A stretch of 64,000 nt of DNA from Polynucleobacter sp. 15G-AUS-farblos (GTDB lineage: Bacteria > Pseudomonadota > Gammaproteobacteria > Burkholderiales > Burkholderiaceae), in assembly GCF_018882445.1 (NCBI RefSeq), contig NZ_JACVOM010000005.1, forward strand, positions 154,633 to 218,632, given 5' to 3'. Under the pieces are notes generated by a model, which worked only from the letters and a program-made list of their open reading frames with translations, was not told the origin of the DNA and ran no database searches. A program made the position numbers and the translations under genes. This document shows positions 45,160-54,939 of the stretch, piece after piece (position 1 is the first letter of the stretch; each line of letters opens with the position of its first letter).

Positions 45160-46050
45160 ATGAATAGTCAATTCGGGTTATATTCTCTCTGGGCTTACTC
45201 TTCTTTCATTTATATGATTAAAAAAATCAGTTTTTTCTTGTTCTTTTTGGCGCTTGGCAATGCGATTGCTCAACCTTCTTACAATTTTGGCGATGAGAAG
45301 TACAGGCCAAATATGGGACAAAGCGGCAAGGATGTCATTTGGATTCCTACGGGTAATGAGCTGGTTACACAGATGCTCAAAACTGCCAATGTTGGCCCAG
45401 CCGATCTTGTGTATGACTTAGGTGCTGGCGATGGAAAGATTGCCATCGCTGCAGCAAAAGATTTTGGTGCTCGAGCTGTTGGAATTGAGTACAACGCGGA
45501 TATGGCCGCGCTAGGACAAAGAAATGCTGAACGAGCAGGCGTAGCAAATAGAGTCAAAATTATTCAAGGAGATATTTTTAAAGAAGATTTCTCTATGGCA
45601 ACAGTGGTCACTCTCTATTTACTACCCGAGCTCAATTTTCAACTGAGGCCAACAATTCTCAAGATGAAGCCCGGTACACGAGTTGTCTCTCATGCATTTG
45701 ATATGGGCGACTGGCAGCCTGACGCTGAGATTGATACTCCTGCTAGGGGATATTTTTGGGTGGTCCCAGCCAATGTAGCTGGAGAATGGGTCCTCAATAG
45801 CTTCGACTCACAAGGCGCTACTGTATTAAATCTGTCTCAAAAGTTTCAATACGTAGGAGGCAACATCACCTTGGGTAAAAAGACTCAGCCCATACTCAAT
45901 CCTAAGCTGATGGGCGATACTTTGCTCTTTTCTTATACCGATAACGACAATAACTTGCGATCAGTTCGCCTAAAATTTGATGATGCTAAAGCCAAAGGTG
46001 AAGAAAACTCTACTTATATGGTTAGAGAATTCTCTGGTTTTAGGCGTTAA
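45160..46050 (+). CDS. Exported class I SAM-dependent methyltransferase-like protein
   Basis: 296 residues (GAGG nine bases before ATG 45160), or 278 from Met 45214. A signal peptide is evident: KKISFFLFFLALGNAIAQ. After it comes a Rossmann methyltransferase core: VYDLGAGDGKIAIAAA (motif I), VGIEYNADM and VKIIQGDIFKED, then VTLYLLPELN. The combination is odd because SAM is not expected outside the cytosol. It may bind another ligand, or the N-terminus is a membrane anchor with a cytosolic core. Confidence 0.85.
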   Translation: MNSQFGLYSLWAYSSFIYMIKKISFFLFFLALGNAIAQPSYNFGDEKYRPNMGQSGKDVIWIPTGNELVTQMLKTANVGPADLVYDLGAGDGKIAIAAAKDFGARAVGIEYNADMAALGQRNAERAGVANRVKIIQGDIFKEDFSMATVVTLYLLPELNFQLRPTILKMKPGTRVVSHAFDMGDWQPDAEIDTPARGYFWVVPANVAGEWVLNSFDSQGATVLNLSQKFQYVGGNITLGKKTQPILNPKLMGDTLLFSYTDNDNNLRSVRLKFDDAKAKGEENSTYMVREFSGFRR

Positions 46051-46083
46051 AGCATCCCTCGCAAAGCGCTTTTCAATTAAGCA

Positions 46084-47433
46084 ATGAACACACACGCTCA
46101 AAATATTCCTGAGCGTCTCTTATCGCGTTCTGGTGCAGTTGCCATTATTGTTGGTATTGTCATCGGTGCCGGAATCTTTAAGACGCCATCCATGGTCGCC
46201 GGTATTACGGGTGATATCGGATGGATGATGGCGATCTGGGTTGTGGGTTCTATTGTTTCTTTGGCAGGAGCCCTTTGTTATGCAGAGCTGGCTACCTCCT
46301 ATCCCCATGCAGGCGGAGATTATCACTTTCTCAACCAGGCCTACGGAAAAAATATTGCATTTTTATATGGGTGGGCCAAGGCTGCTGTGATTAATACCGG
46401 GTCAATCGCCTTACTTGCGTTTGTTTTCGGTGATTACATGACGAAGGTGTTATCTCTTGGCATTTACTCCAGCGTCATTTGGGCATTCATGATCATCATC
46501 GTCCTGACGATAGTGAATTTAGTTGGCATTCACTTTAGCGCCAGTATTCAAACCTTATTAACACTGTTTGAGGTAACGGGCTTGGTAGTCATTGTTGCCG
46601 TAGGTTTTGGTTTGATTGGGGAGCCCTTGCCGCCAGTGGAACATGCTCCTCTTTTTTCAAGCACTCCTTCAACAGGTCTTTTGGGATTAGCTCTGGTATT
46701 TGTTTTGCTGACCTTTGGTGGGTGGAACGAGTCTGCTTATATTTCTGCAGAGGTAAAAGGGGGTAGTAGAACGATAGCCTCGATTATTGTTTTGAGTATT
46801 GTGCTGATCACCATTATTTATCTACTGGTGAACTGGGCTCTGATTGCCGGCTTAGGTATGGATAAATTAGCCAGTAGTAAGGCGGCGCCCGCCGATCTCT
46901 TGGCTTTAGCTTTTGGACCATTAGGTGAAAAATTACTCGGTCTATTTGTTGCGATTGCGGCTTTAACTAGTATTAATGCAACCATGATTGTTGGGGCGCG
47001 GACTAACTACGCCATGGGGGAAGATTGGGATAGTTTGCGCTTTATGGGGCGCTGGCAGGGTGCTCGTGGCTCTCCGCATTTTGCACTCTTAGTTCAATCA
47101 GTTATCTGCCTAGCCTTAGTAGTCTTTGGAGCCTTTCAGGCTGATGGCTTTGATGCCATGGTGGAATTTACAGCCCCAGTATTCTGGTTCTTTCTATTCT
47201 TAATAGGGGTGGCGGTTTTTATTCTGCGTCATAAACATCATGGAGCGAAGAGAGAATTTAGCATTCCTCTGTATCCATTAACGCCCCTGCTATTTTGTTT
47301 ATCTTGCGCATATTTGAGTTACTCAAGCTTTGCTTATGCACACAGCAAAGGGGCCGTTTACATATCCATGTATGTCATGCTCTTGGGCCTTATCGCACTA
47401 TTTATTCTTAGGATGAAAAAAGCGACTCAGTAA
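46084..47433 (+). CDS. APC-family amino acid permease
   Basis: 449 residues with about 12 membrane helices. VGIVIGAGIFKTPSMVAG is the helix-1 substrate loop of the family; ELATSYPHAGGDYHFLNQAYG follows. It imports an amino acid or polyamine across the inner membrane. Starts 34 bases after the exported methyltransferase gene, with which it may form an operon. Confidence 0.9.
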   Translation: MNTHAQNIPERLLSRSGAVAIIVGIVIGAGIFKTPSMVAGITGDIGWMMAIWVVGSIVSLAGALCYAELATSYPHAGGDYHFLNQAYGKNIAFLYGWAKAAVINTGSIALLAFVFGDYMTKVLSLGIYSSVIWAFMIIIVLTIVNLVGIHFSASIQTLLTLFEVTGLVVIVAVGFGLIGEPLPPVEHAPLFSSTPSTGLLGLALVFVLLTFGGWNESAYISAEVKGGSRTIASIIVLSIVLITIIYLLVNWALIAGLGMDKLASSKAAPADLLALAFGPLGEKLLGLFVAIAALTSINATMIVGARTNYAMGEDWDSLRFMGRWQGARGSPHFALLVQSVICLALVVFGAFQADGFDAMVEFTAPVFWFFLFLIGVAVFILRHKHHGAKREFSIPLYPLTPLLFCLSCAYLSYSSFAYAHSKGAVYISMYVMLLGLIALFILRMKKATQ

Positions 47434-47516
47434 TTGGGTGAATGGTGAGTCTAGCCATGCTCACACCCACTTTCTTACCATCCATCGTCTGACTAATCTA
47501 TCTATAAATATGATAA

Positions 47517-48170
47517 ATGAACATTAATGCCGACTACACTCAACGGGTAGTGATTAATCACCAGGATTTGCCATGGACTCCAAGTCCTGAATCTGGAGTC
47601 GACAGACGCATGCTTGAGCGCATGGGTGAAGAAGTAGCAAAAGCAACATCGATCGTTCGTTATGCGCCCGGAACCCAATTTAAGCAACATAACCATGACT
47701 TGGGTGAAGAGATCTTGGTTCTGGAGGGAGTATTCAGCGATGAAACGGGTGACTATCCAGCTGGTACATACCTCATGAATCCACCCGGATCTTCACATGC
47801 CCCTTTTAGTAAAACGGGCTGCACGCTCTTTGTGAAGTTACGTCATCTTGGCCCAGATCAAGTAGTACGTGAGGTCATTGATACCAAAACGGCACAATGG
47901 CATCAAGGAATGGTTCCCGGTCTTCATGTAATGCCACTCATGCAGCAGGGCAGTGGATCAACCCTAGTTCGTTGGGCGCCTCAGACCTATTTCAACCCCC
48001 ACAAGCATTACGGCGGCGAAGAGATTTTTGTAGTCGATGGTGTGTTTGAGGATGAGCATGGACGTTACCCAACTGGTTCATGGATTAGAAGTCCGCATAT
48101 GAGTCTGCACCAACCTTTCAGTAAGGAAGGTTGCACGATCTTTGTAAAGACCGGACATTTGCTCGGCTAA
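47517..48170 (+). CDS. Tandem cupin protein, ChrR-like
   Basis: 217 residues in two cupin domains with nearly repeating motifs: HNHDLGEEILVLEG, GTYLMNPPGSSH and again HKHYGGEEIFVVDG, GSWIRSPHMSLH. The His/Glu ligands can bind a metal in each half. The ChrR N-terminal anti-sigma zinc domain is absent, so this is likely a stand-alone sensor or enzyme for oxidised compounds. Confidence 0.88.
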   Translation: MNINADYTQRVVINHQDLPWTPSPESGVDRRMLERMGEEVAKATSIVRYAPGTQFKQHNHDLGEEILVLEGVFSDETGDYPAGTYLMNPPGSSHAPFSKTGCTLFVKLRHLGPDQVVREVIDTKTAQWHQGMVPGLHVMPLMQQGSGSTLVRWAPQTYFNPHKHYGGEEIFVVDGVFEDEHGRYPTGSWIRSPHMSLHQPFSKEGCTIFVKTGHLLG

Positions 48171-48197
48171 TGAAAGAATAAACATTCTTATCCAAAA

Positions 48198-48230
48198 GAA
48201 AAAGGGCCATATCGCTATGACCCTTTTTTT
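48198..48230 (+). terminator. Bidirectional intrinsic terminator
   Basis: AAAGGG (48201-48206) pairs with CCCTTT (48221-48226), with an inner CAT/ATG pair and a six-base loop; a run of A before and T after allow use from both sides, between the cupin gene and the convergent PhoX gene. A close relative occurs at 56776. Confidence 0.85.
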
Positions 48231-48265
48231 GTATCAAGTGGTAAAAGTTGAATACAACAAATTCT

Positions 48266-50212
48266 TTAGCTTATTTTTATTCCAACAGGAACGGCAGTGA
48301 TATAGCCGACTGCCGCGCTAAAGCGATCTTTGTAATTCTTCTTGATTAGTGGATCAAGGGTAGGTTTGACGGTATTGTGCAGTTTCCCTAACCAGTCTCC
48401 TGGGTGTTGAATGTTTGCTGTGATATACATCCAGCCATTGAGGTCATCGATTATCCCTAGTCCAGTTGCTTCAGCGCCAGATGGCATGGAAGCGATGCGA
48501 CTCAGCTTCTTCGTATCAATGTTGTAAGCCCAAATAAAGTTATTCACATGAGTACTGCTATCTTCGCCAATAAAGAGGGTTCTTAGCTTTTCTGAAAACT
48601 TTAAGTTATCTGGATTTGAAATCATATTAGGGTTGGCTAGATTACCTAAGTTATCTGGCTCGATATCCTCACCAACCAATAGGGCTGATAGTGAAGTGGG
48701 TATCCATTCGCTATTTAAGGTATCGCCGAATTGATCTTTCTGCATGCCCTCTAGTTTACTAGTCATCACTGCACCTGCAATGAGTGGCTTGGATAGCTCA
48801 ATATTACTTTGCGCATTCCAACCTTTGCCAGTTTTAATCATGGAGTCTTGAATATTTTGCAAAGCAAAGTAAGCAACCTTATCTTTCGTATTGGCAGTTG
48901 TGCCTTCCATTTTGCTAAAGCCCATGCTGCCACCCATCAAATAGGCGTAGCGGTGTGTTTCTAGAAACGCTGCTGCCTTTTCCATGCCAGGATTGAGCTT
49001 TACCCAATTGGCTGTTCCATCGTAGAAGATCTTGGTAAATGAAGGATCGTTTGGATCCTTCTTTAAAACAGTCATGATGTCAGACGGCTTTAAAGAATTC
49101 GCTAGTTTCTTAATTTCATCGCTAGTAGCGTGACCTAGCTTGATCCAACTCAGTTTTGCACCTGCATCTTTAGGGTCTATTGAAAACCCATCACCTAACT
49201 TTGCAACGTATAAAGTGCCAGAGGAGAGATCTGCTTCTTTATCTGCAATAAAAAGAAACAGACCGCTATTGGTGTAATCATCACCCATTAATACTGTTCT
49301 TCTATCGGGCATCACCTCAACTAATTCGTGTGAAATCCTTCCAAGGCAATAGTGCTTTACTAATGTTCCAGTGCCATCGGCATTCACAGTGACTTCGGGG
49401 AGGTGGCCATAGTTATAAGGATTGGCGCTAGTTTCGTTACCGTAGAGATTTTTACTAAAACTCTTAAATCTCGCATTCTCATGAGCAAATGGCGCATCCG
49501 GCTCATACTCTTCGCTTGATAAGTGTGTATTCCATGGGGATAGGCTGGATCCACAAGTGATCCATAGCCCTTGGGCATTTGAGGTATTGACGGGAGAGTA
49601 TTTAACCAAGGAAAGCTTTCCGTTCCTTGGGTTCTGATTTAATGTCAGCACTGCAATTTGGGAGGGCAGTTGCGCATACATCTTGTCACCGTTTTGATTG
49701 CTATTGGTGTATTCAAATTGAACAACTGCAAATACGGTGTTACCGGATACACCTTTTGCACTAGGTTTCGCTAGCTTTAGTAAAGACATGCCATCTGGAC
49801 AATCAGAGAAGAACTGCCTTTCTTTTCCGGCTACGGATGAATCCATGATCGGTCTGTTATGAATATCGACATAACCCCCGGCTAAAACTTTCCCACCCTT
49901 TCCATCTGGAACCATATCACCTGTCATGAAAAAAGGCTCATAAGCTAGCTGATAAGTTTTCTTGAGATTGTTTTGGCTTGTAATTTCTAAAAAGGATCCA
50001 ACGGAGGTTGTTGCCATGGCCTCAGGATTCATTAAGGATGGCGCAGCCATTGCGGTAAATTCAGCCGACTTAAACGGACTATTAGCTTGGGCGGCAAGCA
50101 CAGACTCGGAACTCATTAAGGCAGCTATACCAGTTCCGCCAAGAGGAAGCATCGGAGCCCCCATCATCGTTTTGATGAATGAGCGACGCTCAATAACAGG
50201 AGTATTTTTCAT
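48266..50212 (-). CDS. PhoX-family alkaline phosphatase
   Basis: 648 residues. Tat signal with ERRSFIKTMMG (twin Arg) at the start. Seen: WITCGSSLSPWNTHLSSEEYEPDA, MGDDYTNSGLFLFIADKEADL, LETHRYAYLMGGSMGFSKMEG, TLFIGEDSSTHVNNFIWAYN, the metal-binding core of PhoX. The enzyme releases phosphate from organic esters in the periplasm using Ca and Fe. Probably phosphate-starvation controlled, although no Pho box was found by eye. Confidence 0.92.
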   Translation of the reverse strand: MKNTPVIERRSFIKTMMGAPMLPLGGTGIAALMSSESVLAAQANSPFKSAEFTAMAAPSLMNPEAMATTSVGSFLEITSQNNLKKTYQLAYEPFFMTGDMVPDGKGGKVLAGGYVDIHNRPIMDSSVAGKERQFFSDCPDGMSLLKLAKPSAKGVSGNTVFAVVQFEYTNSNQNGDKMYAQLPSQIAVLTLNQNPRNGKLSLVKYSPVNTSNAQGLWITCGSSLSPWNTHLSSEEYEPDAPFAHENARFKSFSKNLYGNETSANPYNYGHLPEVTVNADGTGTLVKHYCLGRISHELVEVMPDRRTVLMGDDYTNSGLFLFIADKEADLSSGTLYVAKLGDGFSIDPKDAGAKLSWIKLGHATSDEIKKLANSLKPSDIMTVLKKDPNDPSFTKIFYDGTANWVKLNPGMEKAAAFLETHRYAYLMGGSMGFSKMEGTTANTKDKVAYFALQNIQDSMIKTGKGWNAQSNIELSKPLIAGAVMTSKLEGMQKDQFGDTLNSEWIPTSLSALLVGEDIEPDNLGNLANPNMISNPDNLKFSEKLRTLFIGEDSSTHVNNFIWAYNIDTKKLSRIASMPSGAEATGLGIIDDLNGWMYITANIQHPGDWLGKLHNTVKPTLDPLIKKNYKDRFSAAVGYITAVPVGIKIS

Positions 50213-50347
50213 GATAGATATGTCAGTATTAGGTTGGAAACCTTATTCTGCGGAAGCTTTGTGACAAAATGATTAATCAAATCCTCTAAAAATCATCCGA
50301 AAATGGCTTTTGCATCCTGGTAGCTTAGGTGGGAATGATTTATAGGT

Positions 50348-50420
50348 AAAACCGAGCAAGATTTTGCTTTAAGCTCTAGACCTAATAAATATAGGCCTTT
50401 AATCGAGCGGATAAAAGAGC
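50348..50420 (+). ncRNA. Leader RNA motif, copy B
   Basis: AAAACCGAGC at 50348-50357, ATAAAAGAGC at 50411-50420; ACC at +32, AGGC at +45. Hairpin AGCAA-GATT-TTGCT follows the first box; CCTA can pair with TAGG in the middle. Starts 83 bases before the outer-membrane protein gene at 50503. Confidence 0.68.
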
Positions 50421-50502
50421 GGTGCCTGTAAAAAAGTTGATGCTAGGATTTGCAAATTGTTCTTGGTTTTACGTTTGTTCACTCATCTATTAAGGCAGCA
50501 AA

Positions 50503-51243
50503 ATGAAAAAACAATTATTGGCAATAGCCTCCTTTGGGCTCATTGCATCAACTACTATGGCTCAATCGGCATTTGAGGGTACTTATGGTCAATTAGCTAC
50601 TGGCTATGAAAATAATACTTACTCCAATTTAAGCGGTACAGGTTCCAACACAAGCCAGGCAGTCCCTGATACTTGGACAACAGGTAATCAAAGCTCCAGT
50701 GGCGCACCACTCATTATTGGTTTGGGTTATAACTTTGCAGTCTCTCCTAAGTGGTTAGTGGGCATTGGCGCAGATTATTCAGCTATCAGCCAACAAACTT
50801 CTACTTATAGTTCATATAGCCCAACAGGTGGTGTGAATAATGTTCCTGCCACCATTAATGGCTTTCAATTGCAGGTCTCAAATCGAGTGAATATCTTTAT
50901 AACCCCAGGATACGTGATTGATAAAGAGAAGTTGGTTTACTTAAAGGCGGGATATAGCTCTGCTTCAATGAAAGAAACCTATCCCACTACGATTACCAAG
51001 TCTACTGGTACAACTGCGCTCACCGCATGGAGTACAAGCCCTAGTGCTACAGTTAATGGTTATGTGCTTGGCCTTGGTTATAAGCAAATGATTGCAAATG
51101 GATTTTATGGTTTTGCTGAAGCCAACTATATGAGCTATGGCAAACCCAGTTTTTCCTCTGTGAATGGACTTACTTACACAGTCACTAATAGCCCAAGCTT
51201 AAGTACTTATCAGACTCTGATTGGTGTGGGCTACAAGTACTAG
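50503..51243 (+). CDS. Outer-membrane beta-barrel protein (paralogue of that at 62367)
   Basis: 246 residues, signal peptide MKKQLLAIASFGLIASTTMAQ. AFEGTYGQLATGYENNTY, LIIGLGYNFAVSPKWLVGIGADYSA, and a C-terminal strand ending GVGYKY with terminal aromatic, as in small Omp barrels. Same layout as the protein at 62367, and both have the leader motif upstream. Probably a porin-like or stress-related barrel; function unknown. Confidence 0.85.
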   Translation: MKKQLLAIASFGLIASTTMAQSAFEGTYGQLATGYENNTYSNLSGTGSNTSQAVPDTWTTGNQSSSGAPLIIGLGYNFAVSPKWLVGIGADYSAISQQTSTYSSYSPTGGVNNVPATINGFQLQVSNRVNIFITPGYVIDKEKLVYLKAGYSSASMKETYPTTITKSTGTTALTAWSTSPSATVNGYVLGLGYKQMIANGFYGFAEANYMSYGKPSFSSVNGLTYTVTNSPSLSTYQTLIGVGYKY

Positions 51244-51349
51244 ATATTTTTGTATACTATCCAAGCATGCAAAAGATGGGCTCTCCGCGACCATAAATGT
51301 GAACGTATTTTCTAAGCTTTTCAATATTCTGAATGTTAAATTGTCCATC

Positions 51350-52780
51350 ATGAAAAAATTTAGAGCGTTTACTGCACTCTTATTTGGAGTCCTGCTCTAT
51401 TGTATTGGCTTGAATTATGCGGAGGCGCTGCCATTGTTTTCTCGGCAGACAGAGCAAAACTGTGTCGCTTGTCATGCTGGAGGTCAGTACCCTGAATTAA
51501 CTCCTTATGGGCGTTATTTCAAATTAACTGGTTACACATTGGGTAAGCGGACCAACGTTCCAGTTTCCGTTCAGTTTGTTGGTGGCGCTGCTACCAGTAC
51601 TAATGGAAATAATGGCACTGGCCAAGTTAATCAAAGCGGAAAGCTTGAAGCAAATTACGCATTTCTGAATGTTGGCGGAAAAATAACTGACAATTTTGGC
51701 GCATTCAGTCAATGGTATTACGCGTTTAATGAGCAAGTGAGTGGCAATGGAAGCATTCCAAATCAAAATCAGTTTGCCGCAGATGTTCAAGACTGGCGCT
51801 ATGCCGATCGTTATGTAGGTGATGGTACGGATGTTGTTAAAGATATCATCTGGGGGGCGTCTTTAAATAACTATGCAGGTGTTACCGATGTATGGAACTC
51901 CTCTCCTATGTGGATGTATCCCTATATGGGATCCACCAGAAATTACTCAACATATGGCTTACCCTTTAATACCAGGCTATCTGCCTACTCCATGCACAAC
52001 CCAGGGGTTGGAGTCTATGCCTATATCAATCGTAATTTCTATTTTGAGGCTGACTTGTATCAATCAGGTGGCTCAGGCGCACTTTCTTGGATGACTTATC
52101 CAGCTACTAACAGTAACCCTAATAATGCCCCGGTGTACTTACAGGGAGTTAATCCCTATATTAGATTGGCCTACCAAAGTGACGAGCGTGCTGGTCACAA
52201 CTGGATGGTGGGAGTCTTGGGGGCAAATATTAATCAGTATTCAAGTTGTACGACGATTGCCAATAGCGGTTCTTATACAGGATCTGTTCCAAGTTGCGGG
52301 GCTATCAATTCACCAGCCTTGAGCTCTGGTACCGTGCAATATCAAGATAGAGCAGTGGATGGTCAATATCAATATTTGGTAGACCCGCATACTGTCACTG
52401 CGCAAGCTCGCTATACCAAAGAAACTATTTCCGACCCGAATGGCATTTTGTATAGCAATGCAAACAATAAAACCAATTCGTTTATGACCAAGATTAGTTA
52501 TGTTTACAACGCGACTTATGGGGCGGCAGTAGCATTTCAGAATATTACTGGCACAGCTGATACATTCTATGGAACCAATGCAGTAACGGGGGCTGCTTTA
52601 AATCCGAATTCTGCAGCATGGATCCCCTCTATTTGGTATCAGCCTTTGCAAAATGTAAGACTTACTTATCAATACACTGCATTCACAAAATATAACGGTG
52701 GCACTACCAATTACAACGGTTTGGGAACGAACGCGAGTGCGAATAATGCAAGCTGGCTTTATCTATGGGTGGCAATGTGA
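51350..52780 (+). CDS. Outer-membrane barrel-like protein with N-terminal single haem-c motif
   Basis: 476 residues from ATG 51350. Signal peptide (about 1-26), then CVACH (38-42) and a long beta-rich chain with many Tyr, Asn and Gly typical of an outer-membrane barrel. The arrangement (one CxxCH plug-like, then barrel) suggests a haem at the mouth of a barrel. Overlaps the next gene by one base, which encodes a dihaem lipoprotein. The pair looks like a periplasm-to-surface electron or haem-related unit. Confidence 0.75.
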   Translation: MKKFRAFTALLFGVLLYCIGLNYAEALPLFSRQTEQNCVACHAGGQYPELTPYGRYFKLTGYTLGKRTNVPVSVQFVGGAATSTNGNNGTGQVNQSGKLEANYAFLNVGGKITDNFGAFSQWYYAFNEQVSGNGSIPNQNQFAADVQDWRYADRYVGDGTDVVKDIIWGASLNNYAGVTDVWNSSPMWMYPYMGSTRNYSTYGLPFNTRLSAYSMHNPGVGVYAYINRNFYFEADLYQSGGSGALSWMTYPATNSNPNNAPVYLQGVNPYIRLAYQSDERAGHNWMVGVLGANINQYSSCTTIANSGSYTGSVPSCGAINSPALSSGTVQYQDRAVDGQYQYLVDPHTVTAQARYTKETISDPNGILYSNANNKTNSFMTKISYVYNATYGAAVAFQNITGTADTFYGTNAVTGAALNPNSAAWIPSIWYQPLQNVRLTYQYTAFTKYNGGTTNYNGLGTNASANNASWLYLWVAM

Positions 52781-53544
52781 TGAATACTCCATTGCGCCTA
52801 AGTAAAGCCGCCAGACGGATTGCCTCAGTTGGCGGATTTCTGTTCATATTGGTATTGGGTGGCTGCACCTACTTCAATAACATTCCTCCAGTAAGCACCC
52901 TCGAAAATCCCACGAGAAGCAGGACTCTTGGCGACTATGAGGTTGCAGGTAACGTACTGGCGGTTCAAGTATGTGCCGCTTGTCATGGTGTTAATGGCCA
53001 AACCCAGTCACCTATGGTTCCAAATCTTGCCGGACAGCAAAGACAATATATTGTGAATCAGTTGCAAGACTATCGAGATCGCACTAGAAGTAATAAATAC
53101 GCCGTGCAGTTTATGTGGGGCATGGCTGGATCATTAACAGATAAGCAAATACAAGAGCTAGCAGATTATTTCTCAAAGCAAGTGCCTAAGTCTGCTGCCA
53201 TAGTCTCAGGTAATCCATCTACATTTGCGCGAGGAAAAGAAATTTTCGAGAATGGAATTCCTGCAAAAGGCGTTATTCAATGCAATTCATGCCATGGCCC
53301 CAAAGGGGAGGGCATGGCGACCTTTCCCAGAATTGCTGGTCAGCATACGTATTATTTAATTGAGCAACTGAATGTGTGGAAGCAGCCCGTAAAAAAAGAA
53401 TTTATGGAGGTGGGCGGCAATACTTGGGCGCCGCGAACAATTCAATTTGCAAGACCTCACGGCACACTGATGATGAACGAAGAGCAAAATCTATCTTATG
53501 AAGATATCAAGGCCGTAGCTGGATATCTCAGTACACTTCCTTAG
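52780..53544 (+). CDS. Dihaem cytochrome c lipoprotein, c4-like
   Basis: 254 residues from ATG 52780. Lipoprotein signal with LGGC, lipidated Cys29. Two haem sites CAACH (65-69) and CNSCH (168-172) in two cytochrome c domains, each with a downstream Met candidate (FMWGM; TLMMNE). c4-type cytochromes carry electrons between membrane complexes. Translated together with the haem-barrel gene upstream. Confidence 0.9.
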   Translation: MNTPLRLSKAARRIASVGGFLFILVLGGCTYFNNIPPVSTLENPTRSRTLGDYEVAGNVLAVQVCAACHGVNGQTQSPMVPNLAGQQRQYIVNQLQDYRDRTRSNKYAVQFMWGMAGSLTDKQIQELADYFSKQVPKSAAIVSGNPSTFARGKEIFENGIPAKGVIQCNSCHGPKGEGMATFPRIAGQHTYYLIEQLNVWKQPVKKEFMEVGGNTWAPRTIQFARPHGTLMMNEEQNLSYEDIKAVAGYLSTLP

Positions 53545-53752
53545 TTTGAAAGACCCCTTTTCCATTTGACTCTGAATCTGTATGGTCGATTCAGCGATTC
53601 ATCATTGTTGAAATGATATTCAAGCTGTAGCTGACTTTAGCCACCGGTGGCATTTATGGTGCACTGCACTTCAAAAGTGCTAGGTCTATGGCAATAATTT
53701 CAAAATCTGTTAGATTCCTTAAATCTAGTATTTTTACTATCAAGGAGACATG

Positions 53753-54520
53753 ATGATTATTAAGAAAATTGCCATTACCTGTGGTCTGATATTTCTGGCT
53801 GGATCAGCAATTGCTGACGGTAAGGTGAAGTGGGGTTACGAAGGAAATATCGGTCCCGCTAACTGGGGTGATCTCAGTCCCGAATTTGCTATGTGTAAAA
53901 ATGGAAAAGTACAAGCGCCGATTGATATTTCTTCTAAAGGCCTTGGAAAAGCGACCACCCCAGTTAAAACTTTTTATCATTCATCAAAAGCGACGGTAGT
54001 CAATAACGGTCACACTATTCAGGTTGATCTTCCCGATGGCGGTTATGCAAGTTTGTCAGATGATGATTTTAATATTTTGCAATTTCATATGCATGCTCCT
54101 GGTGAAGAAACAGTTGATGGCAAGAGCTATCCATTTAATGCTCACTTAGTCCACATTAATCCGGGCGATAGCGAGAGCGATACCGAAAGAGGTAAATTGG
54201 CGGTGATTGGTATTTTCTTCCAAGAGGGTAAGGAAAACGCCGCATTAAAACCTATTTTTGAGGTTATGCCAGCGAAGGTTGGTAAGGTGGTAATGAAGCA
54301 GAAGTTTGATGTTTCTAAGCTCCTTCCGAAGTCCATGGCTTACTACAGTTATTCAGGATCTTTAACTACCCCAGGTTGTAATGAGGGCGTTACTTTTTAT
54401 ATCCTCAAAACCCCAGTAGAAATGTCAGCCGCCCAATTGGCACAGTTCAAGAAAATTTTCCCAATGAATGCAAGACCTGTAATGCCGCTTAATGGTAGAA
54501 AAGTGACAGAGGGGGGTTAA
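53753..54520 (+). CDS. Alpha-type carbonic anhydrase
   Basis: 255 residues; AGGAG at 53743-53747 favours ATG 53753. Signal peptide ends SAIADG. Zinc ligands FHMHAPGE and HLVH, plus VQAPIDI and YYSYSGSLTTPGCNEGV, are canonical. It converts CO2 and bicarbonate in the periplasm. A terminator follows. Confidence 0.95.
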   Translation: MIIKKIAITCGLIFLAGSAIADGKVKWGYEGNIGPANWGDLSPEFAMCKNGKVQAPIDISSKGLGKATTPVKTFYHSSKATVVNNGHTIQVDLPDGGYASLSDDDFNILQFHMHAPGEETVDGKSYPFNAHLVHINPGDSESDTERGKLAVIGIFFQEGKENAALKPIFEVMPAKVGKVVMKQKFDVSKLLPKSMAYYSYSGSLTTPGCNEGVTFYILKTPVEMSAAQLAQFKKIFPMNARPVMPLNGRKVTEGG

Positions 54521-54529
54521 ATAGATTAA

Positions 54530-54567
54530 GGAACGCCCAGCATGGCATCAGCGGCGTTCCGATTTTG
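54530..54567 (+). terminator. Intrinsic terminator after carbonic anhydrase
   Basis: GGAACGCC (54530-54537) pairs with GGCGTTCC (54553-54560), followed by GATTTTG. The T-run is short. Confidence 0.7.
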
Positions 54568-54642
54568 AATAACAGGAAGTGAAGGAAATTGAAGAGTCTC
54601 TCAATATCCTTAGATTCATTTTTAATCGTTAAAGGAAGAATT

Positions 54643-54879
54643 ATGAATCCACATATTGCACAAAAAGCACCATATGCTGTAGAAGTAACTGCCGGTAAGA
54701 CCTACTACTGGTGTTCTTGCGGCCTCAGTAAGAATCAACCATTTTGTGATGGTAGTCACAAACCCACTTCATTTACGCCAGTAGCGATTACTGCAGAAAA
54801 AACAGAGACTGTTTATCTGTGCGGATGTAAGCATAGTGCTAAGGGTGCATTTTGTGACGGCAGTCATAACAAGCTCTAA
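54643..54879 (+). CDS. CDGSH iron-sulphur domain protein (two motifs)
   Basis: 78 residues from ATG 54643 (AAGGAAG upstream). Two CDGSH motifs: CSCGLSKNQPFCDGSH and CGCKHSAKGAFCDGSH. Each binds a [2Fe-2S] cluster through three Cys and one His. Cytosolic redox or cluster-transfer role. Monocistronic. Confidence 0.93.
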   Translation: MNPHIAQKAPYAVEVTAGKTYYWCSCGLSKNQPFCDGSHKPTSFTPVAITAEKTETVYLCGCKHSAKGAFCDGSHNKL

Positions 54880-54939
54880 GAGTTGCCTACAAATTTGAAT
54901 AAGGGGTGAGTAGGGAACAACGCTCAATCAGTTTATTTT

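Noticed and set aside
53645..53665. GCCACCGGTGGC palindrome as a terminator or operator before carbonic anhydrase
   Set aside because: The palindrome has no loop and no T-run; it is too short to be called without a matching site elsewhere.
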